Translations under genes and position numbers: made by a program
Assembly (NCBI RefSeq): GCF_002778285.1
Contig: NZ_NESM01000001.1
Span: 1,510,501-1,574,500 of the forward strand
DNA from: Limnohabitans sp. 15K
Lineage (GTDB): Bacteria > Pseudomonadota > Gammaproteobacteria > Burkholderiales > Burkholderiaceae_C
Length of the DNA stretch: 64,000 nucleotides
Reading direction: 5' to 3'
Notes under the pieces: generated by a model
Told to the model about the DNA's origin: nothing
Databases searched by the model: none
Seen by the model: only the letters and a program-made list of their open reading frames with translations
Shown: positions 1 through 7,811 of the stretch, one piece after another
Position numbering within the stretch: the first letter of the stretch is position 1
How the letters are laid out: each line of letters starts with the position of its first letter

Positions 1-260
1 CCAGGCACCTCGACCACATAGCAACCCCACTTGGTTTCTGTGCCGTAGAGTTGAATGAAGTGGCCTTTACCGCCGGTTCGTTTCCAATCCACCAAAGGCA
101 AGTTTTGTACTTTGTCGATGCCCACGTCACGGAACACCGGCAAACCTTCTTGCTCCATGAAAGCGTCATAAGGTGTGGGTTGTTTTTTAAAAACGCCGTA
201 GCCGGCTTTTTTGTGACCTGCTGGCTCGTGCCAGTGAGAGTTGTCTTTGTCGTGCGGCAT
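1..260 (-). CDS. Cupin-family protein, N-terminal part (cut by window edge)
   Basis: The first 86 codons of a leftward gene are visible; the rest lies outside the window. The start ATG is at 260. The stretch around residues 60-80 (GGKGHF, CYVVEVPG) matches the N-terminal part of the complete 371-residue cupin at 5423-6538 (GGKGVY, CYVVEIAPG), so this is a paralogue of that double-cupin protein. Such cupins include gentisate-type ring-cleavage dioxygenases, but no metal ligands are visible in this part. It is divergent from the porin at 578 and a tandem IclR-like operator (278-314) sits 18 bp upstream of its start, which ties it to the same regulon as the cupin/ABC operon. Assignment as a cupin is by similarity to its neighbour only. 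Confidence 0.75.
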   Translation of the reverse strand, partial: MPHDKDNSHWHEPAGHKKAGYGVFKKQPTPYDAFMEQEGLPVFRDVGIDKVQNLPLVDWKRTGGKGHFIQLYGTETKWGCYVVEVP

Positions 261-277
261 ATTGGCTCCTGTTTATC

Positions 278-314
278 GTTCCCTCATATGGAACGGCGTT
301 CTTTTCATGTTAGA
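278..314. promoter_or_regulatory. Tandem 17-bp operator C (IclR-type), cupin side
   Basis: The left palindrome GTTCCCTCATATGGAAC (278-294) is followed by a 3-bp spacer and a degenerate second copy that starts GTTCTTTTCAT (298-314). The 17-3-17 layout equals that of the sites at 482, 10749, 10910 and 19779. The right half of the second copy is poor. Confidence 0.55.
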
Positions 315-481
315 TCAAGCGAACGTGAAGCGTCAACAGGTAAAGCCCGGAGTCTCTTTAATTTCTTGAAATCTGTGTGTGAGAAAAATGTGCAAATGGC
401 GCACTGTGATGCAAGCACGCCACATTTTGCGGGTTATCACCGATACGATTCGCTCACTTTTTTTTGCTTAATATCAAGACT

Positions 482-518
482 GTCGCGTTTGAAGGAACAC
501 TGTTCCAAATAAAAGAAC
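482..518. promoter_or_regulatory. Tandem 17-bp operator E (IclR-type), porin side
   Basis: The first copy (482-498) ends GAAGGAAC and has a degenerate left end; after the spacer ACT the second copy GTTCCAAATAAAAGAAC (502-518) has perfect GTTC/GAAC ends. It lies 59 bp upstream of the porin start. The junction also forms the palindrome GGAACACTGTTCC (494-506). Confidence 0.6.
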
Positions 519-577
519 GCCAGGCGGTCCACCCGATCCCTTTATGGGTTCATTTATTGCAAAGCATTGGAGACATC

Positions 578-1723
578 ATGAAATTGAAACATCACGCCTT
601 GGCCATCGCATCGTTGGCTGCTCTCGGCATCGTTACAACTGCACATGCTGCCAAAGTTGGCGCTGATTTTGAGGTCTACGGTAACCTGTACCCCCAGTAC
701 CAAAGCAGTTCATATGATGGTGGCACAAGCACTGCAACCAGCGCTTTGCCCAAAGCGAGTAAATCAACCGCATTGGTCGACAAAACCCAAGTCACACCTG
801 TGAACTCCTACATCGGCTTCAAGGCTTCACGCAAGTTTGGCGAAGTTCGTGCAGGTTTTGACCTTCAAGGCAACATCAGCATCGACGAAAATGCCAAAGA
901 TGCTGGCTTCACGACCAAACCCCGCGATGCTTTTGCGTTTGTACAGCACGAAAAACTCGGTACGGTCTCCATGGGTCAAATGGACACCATTTACAAAAAG
1001 TACGGCGACCGTGTCCGCATGCTGGGCGTCAGCTCTTCCAACTTTGTATCAACAAGTACGGTTGCCTCGGATGTGAGTTGGAAAAGTACTGCCAACTTCA
1101 ATACCCGCATTGGTCAACAGCTGGCCTATGAAACACCACGCCTGAACGGTTTCCAAGCTGGTTTTTCAGAAGCTAAGCCATGGAATGCAGGTGCTGCAGT
1201 CCCCTCGAAAAAATTGTCTTCGGTGGGCGCCAACTGGACCAACGGCACATATTACGTAGGTTTGGCACAAGAGACACACAAAGCTTACCTTGCTGCCGGC
1301 AACGACAAAGACACGGGCAATCGTTTGAGCTTGGGCTACAACGCTGGCAAAGTGCGCATCGGTATGGATTTTTCAAACCTCTCGTATGACAATCCCAGCG
1401 CCACCGTCAGCAACTACAAGACCACCACTTGGCAAGTTACTGGTGAATACTCTCTGACTGAGCAATGGGTCGTTGCGGCGAACTATGCCAAGGGCAATAA
1501 AGGTAGCTGCACATTGGTCAGCAACGCTTCTTGCTTGACCGATGGTTTGGGCGGCAACATGGTCAGCTTGGGTGCACGTTACAACTACGACAAAGACATT
1601 GGCATCTTCATGCTCTACGGCAAGAAAAAAGCGAATGCCAATGCCTCCTACAACAGTTCAGCTGCAACCATGTTCGGCGGTTCTTTGACCGACTTGGCTG
1701 TCGGCGTACAGTTCAAGTTCTGA
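578..1723 (+). CDS. Gram-negative general porin (OmpC/Porin_4-like)
   Basis: A 381-residue outer-membrane porin. The ATG at 578 follows GGAG (569-572) and gives a classic signal peptide (MKLKHHALAIASLAALG...) cleaved after AHA-AK; the longer frame from 464 is not needed. Mature protein begins KVGADFEVYGNLYPQY and ends in VQFKF, the terminal Phe needed for beta-barrel assembly. Length and alternating amphipathic strands fit the trimeric 16-strand porins of beta-proteobacteria. It stands alone, ended by a strong terminator. An IclR-type tandem operator upstream suggests it is the outer-membrane uptake route for the substrate of the neighbouring ABC/cupin/Rieske genes; that role is inference. 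Confidence 0.93.
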   Translation: MKLKHHALAIASLAALGIVTTAHAAKVGADFEVYGNLYPQYQSSSYDGGTSTATSALPKASKSTALVDKTQVTPVNSYIGFKASRKFGEVRAGFDLQGNISIDENAKDAGFTTKPRDAFAFVQHEKLGTVSMGQMDTIYKKYGDRVRMLGVSSSNFVSTSTVASDVSWKSTANFNTRIGQQLAYETPRLNGFQAGFSEAKPWNAGAAVPSKKLSSVGANWTNGTYYVGLAQETHKAYLAAGNDKDTGNRLSLGYNAGKVRIGMDFSNLSYDNPSATVSNYKTTTWQVTGEYSLTEQWVVAANYAKGNKGSCTLVSNASCLTDGLGGNMVSLGARYNYDKDIGIFMLYGKKKANANASYNSSAATMFGGSLTDLAVGVQFKF

Positions 1724-1749
1724 TCTAGCAACTCCAAAGTTCAATTGAC

Positions 1750-1781
1750 ACGGATGCTCCTCACAGGGCATCCGTTTTTTT
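1750..1781 (+). terminator. Intrinsic terminator after porin
   Basis: Perfect 8-bp stem ACGGATGC (1750-1757) / GCATCCGT (1768-1775) with a 10-nt loop and a run of T (1775-1781). Confidence 0.9.
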
Positions 1782-1922
1782 ATGTCGATGTCAGATTTGA
1801 TGCCACGTCAGCTTGGCGAAACGGTCAACGCGTAGAGATCGTTTAAAGGTTTGAACTGGGTATCCCTTACTTCATCAAGAGGCACTCCACCTCTTAATGC
1901 GTTGATGCCGCAGACAGTCCGA

Positions 1923-3203
1923 TCAAACGGTTTTTTCGCCTTGCGCAGGGATCCAGATCACCATGATGTTGGCCAAGATGATGGTGGCGGCCAAAAGGTA
2001 AAAAGCGGCCAGCAAGCCATATTGGTCGGCCACGATGCCCCCCAAGACGGGGGCGATGGCTTGTGCACCGGATTGCATGCCAAACATCAAGCCAATGGCG
2101 GTGCCACCCATGTTCTTGGGCGTGGCTTCCAACATCCAAGCTTGCATGATGGGCCTGGCCGCGTACAAGAAGAAACCCAACACCGCAATCAAGAACACAA
2201 ACAGAGGGGTGCCGCCAGCAAAGGTCATGAGCAACAACACCACGCCACTGACGCCAAAACAAGACACCAAAATCGTTTTACGCCCCATGGTGTCTGATAA
2301 GTGCCCTGCAATGGGCGCTGCGATGAAACCGGCCAATTGCAGCATGGCCAAAATCACGCCAACCCAAAAGATGTCGTAGTTCATCTCTTTGGCCAAATAC
2401 AAGGGCAAAAAGGTGAGCAAAGTGCCTTGCGTCATGGAGCGGAACGAAGAGCTCAGGGTCAACATGAACAAGCCCGGCGTACGCATCAGGCTTTTCAAGC
2501 CGGCAACGTAACTCGTCATGCTCTGACCGTCTTTGGCTTCATTCAAGGGTGGGGTTGAGCGAGGCTCGACAGCACCTTTGCTGGCAACAGGTTCAGACAA
2601 GGGCTTGTTTTTGGGTGCCAGGGTCAGCGCTCCCAAAAAGTACAGGATCAAAAAGGCCATCGCAGCACCAGGCAGCACGTTCAGCACCACAATCTCTCGC
2701 CAGGTGAGCGTGGTCAACAGCACACCAACCGCCAAGGGCGCCAAGGCATCACCCACATTACCGCCCATGCCATGCAGAGACAAAACAAAGCCTTTGCGGC
2801 TAGGGAACATGCGGCCCAGCAACGGAATAGCGGTCGGGTGCCAGAGGTTGTTGCCAATGCCGACCAACATGACACACAGCAAGAGCATCCAGTAAGCGGT
2901 CGTGAAACCCATCAGCAAATAGGGAAAGCCGACCCAGAAAAGGGACAAGGCCATGAGCTGCCCTTTTTTGCCCCACACATCCACCAACATGCCGCCTGGC
3001 ACATTCGAGATGGCACCCGCCGCGTATTGGCAAGTCATGATGAAACCAATTTGGCTGTAGCTCAAACCCATCTCACTGCCAATCAAGGGCAGCAGCATGT
3101 AAAAGGTGGCGGGGTACCAGTGGGTCAGTGCGTGACCCAAAATGATCAAACCCATGTTGCGCGATTCGAGTCGCGTCATCCCGGTCAATAAAGCAGTGCT
3201 CAT
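1923..3203 (-). CDS. MFS transporter (Fsr-like)
   Basis: A 426-residue major facilitator permease with about 12 hydrophobic segments and a hydrophilic central loop at about residues 195-230. The N-terminal half carries GHALTHWYPATF, GGMLVDVWGKK (the MFS loop 2-3 motif) and a LWHPTAIPLLG segment of the kind seen in the fosmidomycin-resistance (Fsr) subgroup. Its start overlaps the stop of the upstream binding-protein gene by 4 nt (ATGA at 3200-3203), so it is the last gene of the long leftward operon that starts near 10720. It may export or import a pathway compound; the substrate is unknown. Confidence 0.85.
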   Translation of the reverse strand: MSTALLTGMTRLESRNMGLIILGHALTHWYPATFYMLLPLIGSEMGLSYSQIGFIMTCQYAAGAISNVPGGMLVDVWGKKGQLMALSLFWVGFPYLLMGFTTAYWMLLLCVMLVGIGNNLWHPTAIPLLGRMFPSRKGFVLSLHGMGGNVGDALAPLAVGVLLTTLTWREIVVLNVLPGAAMAFLILYFLGALTLAPKNKPLSEPVASKGAVEPRSTPPLNEAKDGQSMTSYVAGLKSLMRTPGLFMLTLSSSFRSMTQGTLLTFLPLYLAKEMNYDIFWVGVILAMLQLAGFIAAPIAGHLSDTMGRKTILVSCFGVSGVVLLLMTFAGGTPLFVFLIAVLGFFLYAARPIMQAWMLEATPKNMGGTAIGLMFGMQSGAQAIAPVLGGIVADQYGLLAAFYLLAATIILANIMVIWIPAQGEKTV

Positions 3204-4261
3204 GATTTGCCTCCACGCATGACGATTTCATCGTAAAGCTTGCGCCATTTTTCCCGGTTGTCCAAGCTTTCCACCGGGTCAACAAAGTTGATCTTGAATT
3301 TGCGCAGGTCCGATGTGACCTTGGTGTTGCTGGGCAAGTACTCCAAATCGGCAAAGGCTTGTTGACCCTCGCCCAACAGGTAGTCCATGAAGAGGGCTGC
3401 AGAAGCTGGCTTGGGTGCGTTGCGCATCATGCCCACCGCATTGGCCCGTGCCACAGCGGGTTGCAAGACCACCCAGTCAATGGGCGCGCCTTTTTTCTTC
3501 AGTTGCTCAGGCATGTAGTTGTAAACCGTCATGGCCAAGGGCACCTCACCGGCGCCCACCATGTTGGTCAGGTTGGTGTGGCCTTTGCGCACCGAGATGC
3601 CGTTCACGGTGGCCAAATCGCGAAAATACTTCAAACCGTTGGCTTCGCCCATGGACTTCACCACCGTGACAAACCAATCGATGTTTTCAACCTCATAACC
3701 CAATTTGCCTTTCCACTTGGGGTCGAGCAAATCGGCATAGGTCTTGGGTGCGTCGGCTTTTTTGACCGCGTTGGTGTTGTAGGCTTGCACCCACAGTGAG
3801 TAAATGGTGGACGCCCACTCACGGTGCTCCGGCACACTGCCTGGCATCAGGTCTGCGAAGTGTGGCGAAGACACTTTTTGCAGCACTTTTTCTCGCGACA
3901 AGGCTTCCAGCTCGACAGCACCCGCGTGCACCAAATCGGCCGTGTAGCGCCTGGCTCTGTTTTCATTGAGCGTGCGGTTGAGCACGCTGTCGCCACTGGC
4001 ACGCCAAGTGTTGACCTTGATGCCGTATTTTTTCTCAAACGGCTCAATGATCGGCTTGAGGTCTTTTTCGGCGATCGATGTGTACATCGTCAAGGAGCCC
4101 TCGGCTTTGGCCGCTGCAAGCAGCTTGGCTGCACGGTCCGGGGCGGTGCTGGTCAGCAAGGCCGGATCAAAGGCCTGCGCCTGTGCCCACATGGGCAAGG
4201 CGAAGAGGCTCCAGATGGCCCATTTTTTGGCGCGTTGCTTGAAAGATTGTGCTTGGCTCAT
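3200..4261 (-). CDS. ABC transporter substrate-binding protein (Fbp/Pot type), copy 2
   Basis: A periplasmic type II binding protein of about 353 residues, of the family used by ferric-iron, thiamine, phosphonate and some aromatic-acid importers. The ATG at 4261 is chosen because GGAG lies 7 nt upstream (on the minus strand) and it gives a signal peptide ending near AQAQA; a longer frame from 4315 has no such signal. The N-domain shows LTMYTSIAEKDLKPI and the hinge region SVRKGHTNL. It is clearly paralogous to the adjacent copy at 4331-5398 (both have RKGHT, LDPKWKGKLG/A, YADLLDPKWKGK), so this is a tandem duplication. Ligand unknown; iron is possible but the catabolic context favours an organic acid. 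Confidence 0.88.
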   Translation of the reverse strand: MSQAQSFKQRAKKWAIWSLFALPMWAQAQAFDPALLTSTAPDRAAKLLAAAKAEGSLTMYTSIAEKDLKPIIEPFEKKYGIKVNTWRASGDSVLNRTLNENRARRYTADLVHAGAVELEALSREKVLQKVSSPHFADLMPGSVPEHREWASTIYSLWVQAYNTNAVKKADAPKTYADLLDPKWKGKLGYEVENIDWFVTVVKSMGEANGLKYFRDLATVNGISVRKGHTNLTNMVGAGEVPLAMTVYNYMPEQLKKKGAPIDWVVLQPAVARANAVGMMRNAPKPASAALFMDYLLGEGQQAFADLEYLPSNTKVTSDLRKFKINFVDPVESLDNREKWRKLYDEIVMRGGKS

Positions 4262-4330
4262 CTGTGTCTCCAGTCCAATGAAAAAAGGGAAAGAAGCCAG
4301 AGGTTTCTTTCCCAATTCAAGTTCGGTGAA

Positions 4331-5398
4331 TCAACCTTTACGGCTGAACACCTCTTCGTAAATACGGCTCCATTTGTTGCCGTCGTCCAACGTGACTTTG
4401 GGGTCGGCAAATGTCAAAGGCATTCTGTTCAATGTGGAGGGCACTTTGGTGCTGACGGGAATGAAGTCCCGCTTGCCCAAAATGGCTTGGCCTTCAGACA
4501 GCTCAAAATCATGGAACAAGATCGCCGCATGGGGGTTGGGGGCGTTCTTCGCCACGCCGTTGCCGTTCGGGCGCGCAACGGTTGGATCTAAAGAGAACCA
4601 CTCCACGGGTGCTCCCGTATTTTTCATCTGCTCGATTTTGTAGTTGTACAGCGTCAAGCCGAGCGGCACCTCACCCGAAGCCACCAAGTTGGCCAGCAGG
4701 GTATGGCCTTTGCGCACCGAAATCGCATTTTTACGTGCGATTTCTTTGAACAAGGCGATGCCTTTTTCTTCGCCCATTTTCATGACGGTTTCGGCCAACC
4801 AGTCGCTGTCTTCGGCCTCAACCGCCAACTTGCCTTTCCATTTGGGGTCCAGCAAATCGGCGTAGGTCTTGGGCAGGTCTTCTTTTTTGACCAGCTTGGT
4901 GTTGTAGGCACAGGTGAAGATGTTGAGACGCGTGGCAATCCACTCCTTGTGGGGGCGGATGGCTTGCGGAATGAGGTCGACCAGGTGAGGTGACTTGCAC
5001 TCTTGCAACAACTTTTCACGGGACAGAACTTCCAACTCAGGACCGTTGGTTTCGAAAACATCCACCTCATACCGTTTGGCTCGTGCTTCCAACAATCCGC
5101 GTTGCAGGATTTTTTCAGAACCGCTGCGCCAGACTTTGGCCTTGACACCATAGCGCTGCTCAAACGCGCTGGTCAAAGCACCGATGTCGTCCACAGGCAT
5201 CGAGGTGTAGATGCTCACTTGACCTTCTTTGCGCGCACCTTCCACCAGTTTGTTCAGGCGGTCTTGGCCCGTCAAGCTGGCCAAACGGGCCAACAAAGCG
5301 GGTGATGGTTGGGCTTGCGCCGAAGCGAAAGCACCGGTTCCCAGCGCCAAAGCGCCCGCTTGAACCAACTGCCTGCGCGTCAAATTGAATGCGTTCAT
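4331..5398 (-). CDS. ABC transporter substrate-binding protein (Fbp/Pot type), copy 1
   Basis: A 355-residue periplasmic binding protein, tandem paralogue of 3200-4261. The N-terminus MNAFNLTRRQLVQAGALALG has the twin-arginine pattern TRRQLVQ before a hydrophobic stretch and an AQA cleavage site, so Tat export is likely here, unlike its Sec-type sister. The body has VSIYTSMPVDDIG, the SVRKGHTLL segment and a C-terminal FADPKVTLDDGNKW. It lies between the cupins and the second receptor in one leftward operon with the ATPase (7812) and permease (8957). Two receptors for one permease suggest two related ligands or affinities. Confidence 0.88.
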   Translation of the reverse strand: MNAFNLTRRQLVQAGALALGTGAFASAQAQPSPALLARLASLTGQDRLNKLVEGARKEGQVSIYTSMPVDDIGALTSAFEQRYGVKAKVWRSGSEKILQRGLLEARAKRYEVDVFETNGPELEVLSREKLLQECKSPHLVDLIPQAIRPHKEWIATRLNIFTCAYNTKLVKKEDLPKTYADLLDPKWKGKLAVEAEDSDWLAETVMKMGEEKGIALFKEIARKNAISVRKGHTLLANLVASGEVPLGLTLYNYKIEQMKNTGAPVEWFSLDPTVARPNGNGVAKNAPNPHAAILFHDFELSEGQAILGKRDFIPVSTKVPSTLNRMPLTFADPKVTLDDGNKWSRIYEEVFSRKG

Positions 5399-5422
5399 GG
5401 TGTTTCCTGTCCGTCGGCTGCT

Positions 5423-6538
5423 TCAGTTCTTCGGGGGCAATGTGGGCAATTCGGCTTGGTAGGCCTCGTCCATGCGCGGTGTCATCCCGTGCTTGGTCAA
5501 TGCGTCGGCAAAACGCGTGCGCACAGCTTGGCTTTCGTCGGCGTAATCGATTTGATCACCCCCAATTCGGCGGCTGATCCAGGCCTTGGGAACACCTTGT
5601 GCATTGCGCACCGAGACGACTTCGTGCTTGAACGCCAAATAGCGCGCAGGCGTGGCACCCGTGTTGAAGTGCTGGTGGAACCACATGTTGGGCGGCACGA
5701 TCATGGAGCCGACTTCCCAGTCGTATTGGCGAGGCTCTTCGCCCTCTGGCCACATCAAGCTGTAACCCTCACCACTCAAAATGATGACGTGAGCGCCGGG
5801 TCCGTGGCAATGGGCTTTTTTGTAGGTGCCAATGGGGAACTGCGAAATGTGGCTGTTCATGGAGCCGCGCGCCATGTTGAAGCGGATGTGACCGCCCCCT
5901 GCGCCACGCTCTTTGGCGCTGATCAAAGGCAAATTCACGGCATCCGCCACGAAGTTGGTCTCGAGCAACAAACCTTTTTGCTCACCCTTGCCACTGAAGT
6001 AGTCGGGCTCGCCGCTGAAGCGGTTGTCAAAGTCGTGCTTGGTGTTGAAGACAAAGTTCAGGTCTTCGTACAAGTTGATCACGGGTGGGCCATTGGTCAC
6101 GGCCACAAACCGTGCCGCATCTTTGCCAGAACCGTTGAAGTGCTGGTGCGAGCAGTTGAGCGGGATGGCGAACAAAGCGCCCGCTTGCCATTCGAAAGTG
6201 ATGCGGTGACCTTGGTCATTCCAGACTGTGGTGGAGCCACGGCCTGAAAGCACATAAATCATTTCCTCGAAAATCTGGCGCTGTGGCTCCAGTTGTTTTC
6301 CGGGGGCGATTTCAACCACATAACAATCGTTGGATGTGCGTGAAGCCTCGTGGTTGATGTAAACACCTTTACCACCACGGCGAGCCCAGGGCTTGAGGTC
6401 CACCGTGTTGAGGTTTCGCACATAGTGGGCGCTGATGATGTCCAGCCCCTCGTCTTTCACCCAACGGGTGTAAGGCGTTTCTTTTTCAGTAGCGAACTTC
6501 GAAGCCAAGTCTTCGGATACGAGAGCGTCTTTTGCCAT
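5423..6538 (-). CDS. Double-cupin protein, gentisate-dioxygenase-like
   Basis: A 371-residue protein with two cupin barrels. The first barrel (about residues 65-160) contains YVVEIAPGKQ, a glycine-rich turn LSGRGS and the motif SHQHFN. The second (about 225-320) contains KKAHCHGPGAHVIILSGEG and WFHQHFNTG, giving the usual two-His/Glu or three-His metal site. Such bicupins include gentisate and hydroxynaphthoate ring-cleavage dioxygenases, but also non-enzymatic or isomerase members, so the reaction is left open. It is followed by two single-domain cupins upstream and paired with a fourth paralogue at 1-260. Metal could be Fe, Ni or Co; the Ni/Co block nearby makes the last two worth testing. 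Confidence 0.8.
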   Translation of the reverse strand: MAKDALVSEDLASKFATEKETPYTRWVKDEGLDIISAHYVRNLNTVDLKPWARRGGKGVYINHEASRTSNDCYVVEIAPGKQLEPQRQIFEEMIYVLSGRGSTTVWNDQGHRITFEWQAGALFAIPLNCSHQHFNGSGKDAARFVAVTNGPPVINLYEDLNFVFNTKHDFDNRFSGEPDYFSGKGEQKGLLLETNFVADAVNLPLISAKERGAGGGHIRFNMARGSMNSHISQFPIGTYKKAHCHGPGAHVIILSGEGYSLMWPEGEEPRQYDWEVGSMIVPPNMWFHQHFNTGATPARYLAFKHEVVSVRNAQGVPKAWISRRIGGDQIDYADESQAVRTRFADALTKHGMTPRMDEAYQAELPTLPPKN

Positions 6539-6581
6539 ATCGTGAATTTATTATTTAAAAGGAGATCCCTGCCAGACCTGT

Positions 6582-7178
6582 TTACTTGCGCAGATATTTC
6601 AGGATTTTTTCGCCATCCAACACCACCGAGGGGTCGAACTCGGGTGCATTTTCGAGTTGCTCCAAGTCGTTCAAGCCGCAATACTTGAAGATGCGGTTGA
6701 TAGATGAAATCATGCGCACTGGGCGGTCTGGGTCGGCATTGAAGTGCTGGTGAATGGTGTTTGGTGGGATGTAGACCACATCACCGGCTTCCCATTCGTA
6801 GCGCTTGATCTCGTCCTGAGGTTTCCAGTGGTACGTGTCAGTGATTTCCACATCGCAATCTTGGTGCAGGTCATAACCACGGCCTTCCAAGATGTACACA
6901 CACTCTTCGGCCAAGTGGCGGTGCTTACCGGACTTGCTGCCTGGCGGAATGATTTGCATGTAAGCGTCAACCGTCTCAATGCGCGTGTTCATCGACTCGT
7001 TGAGCAAGTGCTTGAGCAGGCCTTGACGGGCCATTTCCCAAGGCATGTTCTCGGGGTGCACCACTTTGTGACGCTTCGAGTTGCGCGCTGGCATTTGCTC
7101 TGCATCGTTGAGCAGACCTTGGTAATACTGTCCCTGCTCATTGCCTTTGAGCCATGATTTTGATTCGTCCCAAGCCAT
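6582..7178 (-). CDS. Single-domain cupin protein
   Basis: About 198 residues. ATG at 7178 is preceded by GGGAGG and lies one base past the stop of the upstream cupin (7180), showing translational coupling. The barrel has GSKSGKHRHLAEECVYIL (HxH...E metal ligands at about residues 80-87) and NTIHQHFNADPD (second His motif). The insert between the motifs (DLHQDCDVEITDTYHW) is longer than usual. It shares the HQHFN signature with the other three cupins of the locus. Enzymatic role unknown: a dioxygenase subunit or an accessory binding protein are both possible. Confidence 0.8.
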   Translation of the reverse strand: MAWDESKSWLKGNEQGQYYQGLLNDAEQMPARNSKRHKVVHPENMPWEMARQGLLKHLLNESMNTRIETVDAYMQIIPPGSKSGKHRHLAEECVYILEGRGYDLHQDCDVEITDTYHWKPQDEIKRYEWEAGDVVYIPPNTIHQHFNADPDRPVRMISSINRIFKYCGLNDLEQLENAPEFDPSVVLDGEKILKYLRK

Positions 7179-7179
7179 T

Positions 7180-7782
7180 TCAGTAACCTCCCTTTGGGTG
7201 ATTGAAGTCATCTTCGTCATTGCGGGCTTTGAAGCCCTCGCCGCCTGGTGCGGGTTCGCTGGGGCGTGGTTCCACTTGGTGCTGGAACAACATGTTCATG
7301 AACATGTACATCGGCTTGGTTTTGATCACCAGGGCACGGGCAGGGCGCTCGCTGCTGGCGTTGAAGTGCTGGTGCACGCAGTTGTTGTGAACCACAGCAA
7401 TGTCACCGGCTTTCCAGTCGTAACGGATGCCGTCGTGGATTTCGTAGCCCGTGCCATCCAAAATGTAAAACGCGGCTTCGTTCACATGGCCGTGCTTTTG
7501 AGAATTGCCACCGGGGCCGTACTCTTCCAAGTGCATGTGGAAAGTCTGGGTGATGCCATCCTTGGGTTCCACATAGTGACGGCTGAAAGCTTGAGGACCA
7601 TCGTTGAATTTGATGTCTTTGCCTTTGCGAACCCGTGGCATGGCGCGCAAGCGCTTGAGCTCATCGTTCAGGTTGTAAGGGCCCGCAATCGCGCGCACAA
7701 ACGTGCGGTCTTTTTTGCTGTGGTAATGCGATTCATTGGGAACGAATTCCGCGGAAGCCGCTTGTTGCTTGTCATCACTCAT
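7180..7782 (-). CDS. Single-domain cupin protein
   Basis: About 200 residues. The start at 7782 has AAGGAG at the right distance; the longer frame to 7839 would overlap the ATPase gene. The cupin core has NSQKHGHVNEAAFYILDG (HxH...E), YDWKAGDIAVVHNN and CVHQHFNAS. It is the first cupin after the ATPase in the leftward operon. Similar in order and motifs to its neighbour at 6582, which suggests local duplication or a hetero-oligomeric enzyme. Exact reaction not recognised. Confidence 0.8.
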   Translation of the reverse strand: MSDDKQQAASAEFVPNESHYHSKKDRTFVRAIAGPYNLNDELKRLRAMPRVRKGKDIKFNDGPQAFSRHYVEPKDGITQTFHMHLEEYGPGGNSQKHGHVNEAAFYILDGTGYEIHDGIRYDWKAGDIAVVHNNCVHQHFNASSERPARALVIKTKPMYMFMNMLFQHQVEPRPSEPAPGGEGFKARNDEDDFNHPKGGY

Positions 7783-7811
7783 GGTGATTCTCCTTTTCAA
7801 AAAATAATGCC

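Larger units (their letters stand above)
261..577. promoter_or_regulatory. Divergent cupin/porin intergenic region
   Basis: This 317-bp gap separates the leftward cupin from the rightward porin and contains no convincing gene. It holds two separate tandem-palindrome operators, one next to each gene (278-314 and 482-518), and an AT-richer centre (about 455-475) where a promoter could lie. The porin ribosome-binding site GGAG is at 569-572. Confidence 0.6.

Noticed and set aside
1877..1895. AAGAGG/CCTCTT hairpin after the MFS gene
   Set aside because: A 6-bp stem without a T run in the direction of the gene; not a convincing terminator.
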